A program made the position numbers and the translations under genes. The notes under the pieces are model-generated. The model did no database searches, was not told the DNA's origin, and worked only from the letters and a program-made list of their open reading frames with translations. From Paragordius varius (lineage: Eukaryota; Nematomorpha), in the NCBI GenBank assembly GCA_964247055.1, contig OZ176052.1, positions 8,246,001-8,310,000 of the forward strand: DNA of 64,000 nucleotides, written 5' to 3'. This document shows positions 61,996 to 64,000 of the stretch, in pieces (within the stretch, counting starts at the first letter, position 1; each line of letters starts with the position of its first letter).

Positions 61996-63770
61996 TCCAA
62001 ATGGTTTATAAGCAGCTTTTTGGATAGGCTCTAATTTATGTAACAATCGTCCAGGTATTTCCTTAATAAAAATTGAATATCCGATGCTTATTAGTAACAC
62101 TCGGTAGGGGTTTATTTGTAAAATAGAACACCGTATAAAAACAAGTTGGTTAGGAAGCTATCTAATTTCCAGACAACCTTGGCGATTGTAATCATGCTGG
62201 GTGATTCCATATAAAGGCATATTTTGGCCTTGCGCCTTTTATAAAAACCCTTGGGTAGGGCTCTAAGCAAAAATACTCTATTATGTATTTTTCAGAAAAT
62301 CTTCCATAAGAAATATAAAGGTTTCAGATATTTCCAGTATAAAGGCAAATTAGCTACTCTTAAATAGGATGCTGGGTAGGGGCCAACCCTCTGTATTCGA
62401 TCATAAAATGAGCTGACTCTAAACAAATTTTCCTCCAAGTTACGAGACTATATAAAATCAACGAAATGTAAAAAAAATTGAGTGCTTTTTTACAATTATT
62501 CCAGGGTAAGACCCCACTCCGCGTTAAATACCATATAAAAGTGCTTAGAAGTAAGTTTTTGGATGATTTATGAGATCATGTACTGCGCTTTTTTTTATAA
62601 CTGGGAGGGGGCGCTCTTCTGTCTCGGTAAATTGCGAATCCACCATTAAATTAGCTTCTGGGTAGGGAAAACCATCCTATACGTTATCATATAAACCATA
62701 GACGCATACATTTTCTGGATTTATGGCTTATTAGGCATTTTGTGTTTAATGGCAAAACATTAAATCTTGCGCTACTTTTGTAACAACGCGTTAGGATCAT
62801 ATTATTTGTAATTGTATATAATCCCCAGATAAATGTAAAAAATTAGCTTTGAAACACCAAAAAACGGGGGGGGGGGAGGGGGGGCTATTAGAAGGTTATT
62901 TTTTATAAATCGTGATATTTTTTGGAATTAGCCCCTGTATTTAGTTCCCTCGTACGATAATGTTGCCAAAAACTACCTAAAATTATTTTAGCCAATTATA
63001 AACATCAAATACATTCATGGTCCAGCGGATGTCTTATAAAGGTAAGAATTATAACTAACCTACATTTTAATTAGATTTTGGGCAGAGCCGCGTTGGAGGA
63101 AAAAGCCTTTTGAAACAAAAATTCGATATAATATTTAGGGTGCATATAGTAAAATCAATTTAATCTTAGTAGTATGTTAATTATGAGAGGTACAAATATA
63201 CTGCTGTGATTAGCGCCAACCCGTGTATAAAGACAAAACCATCGATAGTCGCCAAAAATGAATAGTATTTTACATATTGGAGAAAGAGATTGAAAACACT
63301 ACGTTCCTTTTCAATCCAATTTTTTGGACCTTATTTCGTCACTAGAATAATCTATATCAAAAATATAAAGCTGGCTTTAAGATTACGGAAAACAGAGAGG
63401 CCCATTCAGATTCACAATTTATTTTGTTTATAAATTTAATACGCCGAACGCAGTTAAGCCATTTTTTTCAAGAACCAGCTGTAATTAGCCATTCTTACCG
63501 TAGAATCATATTTTCCAAAAAACTTAGTCTCCAAAAATATTTTTATCATTATTTGAAAAACATGTAAGTGATTTGATTTTCCGGAAAACGTATCGTATTT
63601 AAATTCAATCATAGGTCTTCCTTTTTCATGCACTGATTTTAGCAGAAGCATTATTTTAATTACGATTCTATATTTAGTCCCACCTTGTAAAGGCAAGTTT
63701 TGGGCAAAAAACCTCCATTCATCGTCATTCGCAAAATAATAAATTTCACATTTGCGGGAGAATGGCAATA
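61996..63770. repeat. Long tract of the GC-richer dispersed repeat
   Basis: The motif GCTGGGTAGGG or close variants recurs irregularly (about 62194, 62252, 62381, 62659). Other shared words are AAGCAGCTTTTTGGATAGGC (also 24.25 kb), CCAAGTTACGAGACTATA (also 23.48 kb) and GGAAAAC-GAGGCCCATTCA (also 52.87 kb). There is a G-run at 62862-62884. No conserved protein was recognised on either strand. Confidence 0.6.
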
Positions 63771-64000
63771 TTAGATATTACCAAATATGTCATATATCAT
63801 TATTGTCATCTATATTACATGCCAAATTTTGAGATAAAAATGACCTCCTCATAAGAGAAAATTACTTGCAGAATGCGAAAGCAAATGGGCGCTTGGTATT
63901 ACCAACTGATATTAAGCAGTGAGTCAATATAGCTAGAAAATATTCAATTTAATAGATGGTTAATAATAGTTTTGCATAATCAATAAGATAATATTACACA
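63771..64000. other. Window end, nothing recognised
   Basis: AT-rich sequence without a recognised feature. Confidence 0.5.

Noticed and set aside
1-64000. Search for tRNA, rRNA and prokaryote-type regulatory features
   Set aside because: No box A/B-type tRNA pattern, rRNA core motif, operon or terminator was recognised; the gene structure is eukaryotic throughout.

Overview
The window is nuclear DNA from an AT-rich animal (about three quarters A+T by eye). Coding sequence is broken into many exons, and the intergenic and intronic space is filled with non-autonomous DNA transposons (hAT, fold-back and TA-targeting MITEs) and RTE-type LINE copies. No prokaryotic, organellar or LTR/viral feature was recognised. 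The lineage is an invertebrate I cannot name. The most diagnostic trait is a large class of 21-27 nt spliceosomal introns. To my knowledge introns this short are reported in very few animals, the dicyemid mesozoans being the best-known case.

Layout. 342-7512 (+): 3'-most twelve exons of HMG-CoA reductase, with hAT MITEs in and just after it. 10.1-10.65 kb (-): a MAIP1-like mitochondrial protein gene with three 21-23 nt introns. 10.7-12.0 kb: a nested MITE array. 13.2-13.5 kb (-): an unidentified small gene. 14.7-22.0 kb (-): the whole MSH5 meiotic MutS gene, with at least ten 22-27 nt introns next to ordinary ones. 23.5-24.6 kb: LINE tail and a GC-richer repeat family. 26.1-26.5 kb (-): complete UQCRH (complex III hinge protein) with 53 and 23 nt introns. 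26.8-29.7 kb: fold-back element and a hAT element. 32.0-40.8 kb (+): complete C1GALT1-type core-1 galactosyltransferase. 42.2-45.0 kb: a fold-back element whose arms end in a 21-bp minisatellite and which is split by two later insertions. 47.7-51.4 kb (-): an RTE LINE carrying its own MITE insertion. 52.8-53.7 kb and 62.0-63.8 kb: tandem or dispersed GC-richer repeats. 55.2-61.7 kb (+): a four-exon gene for a secreted Cys-rich protein, possibly a cystine-knot ligand.

The genes do not form a pathway. Sterol/isoprenoid synthesis, mitochondrial quality control, meiotic recombination, respiration and O-glycosylation are simply neighbours. The unifying observation is structural. Conserved proteins can only be aligned through the ultrashort introns, so open-frame scanning badly under-calls genes here, and the frames balance exactly across the first ten exons of MSH5. 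HMG-CoA reductase and C1GALT1 show the opposite pattern: no ultrashort introns were seen, but there are long low-complexity protein insertions.
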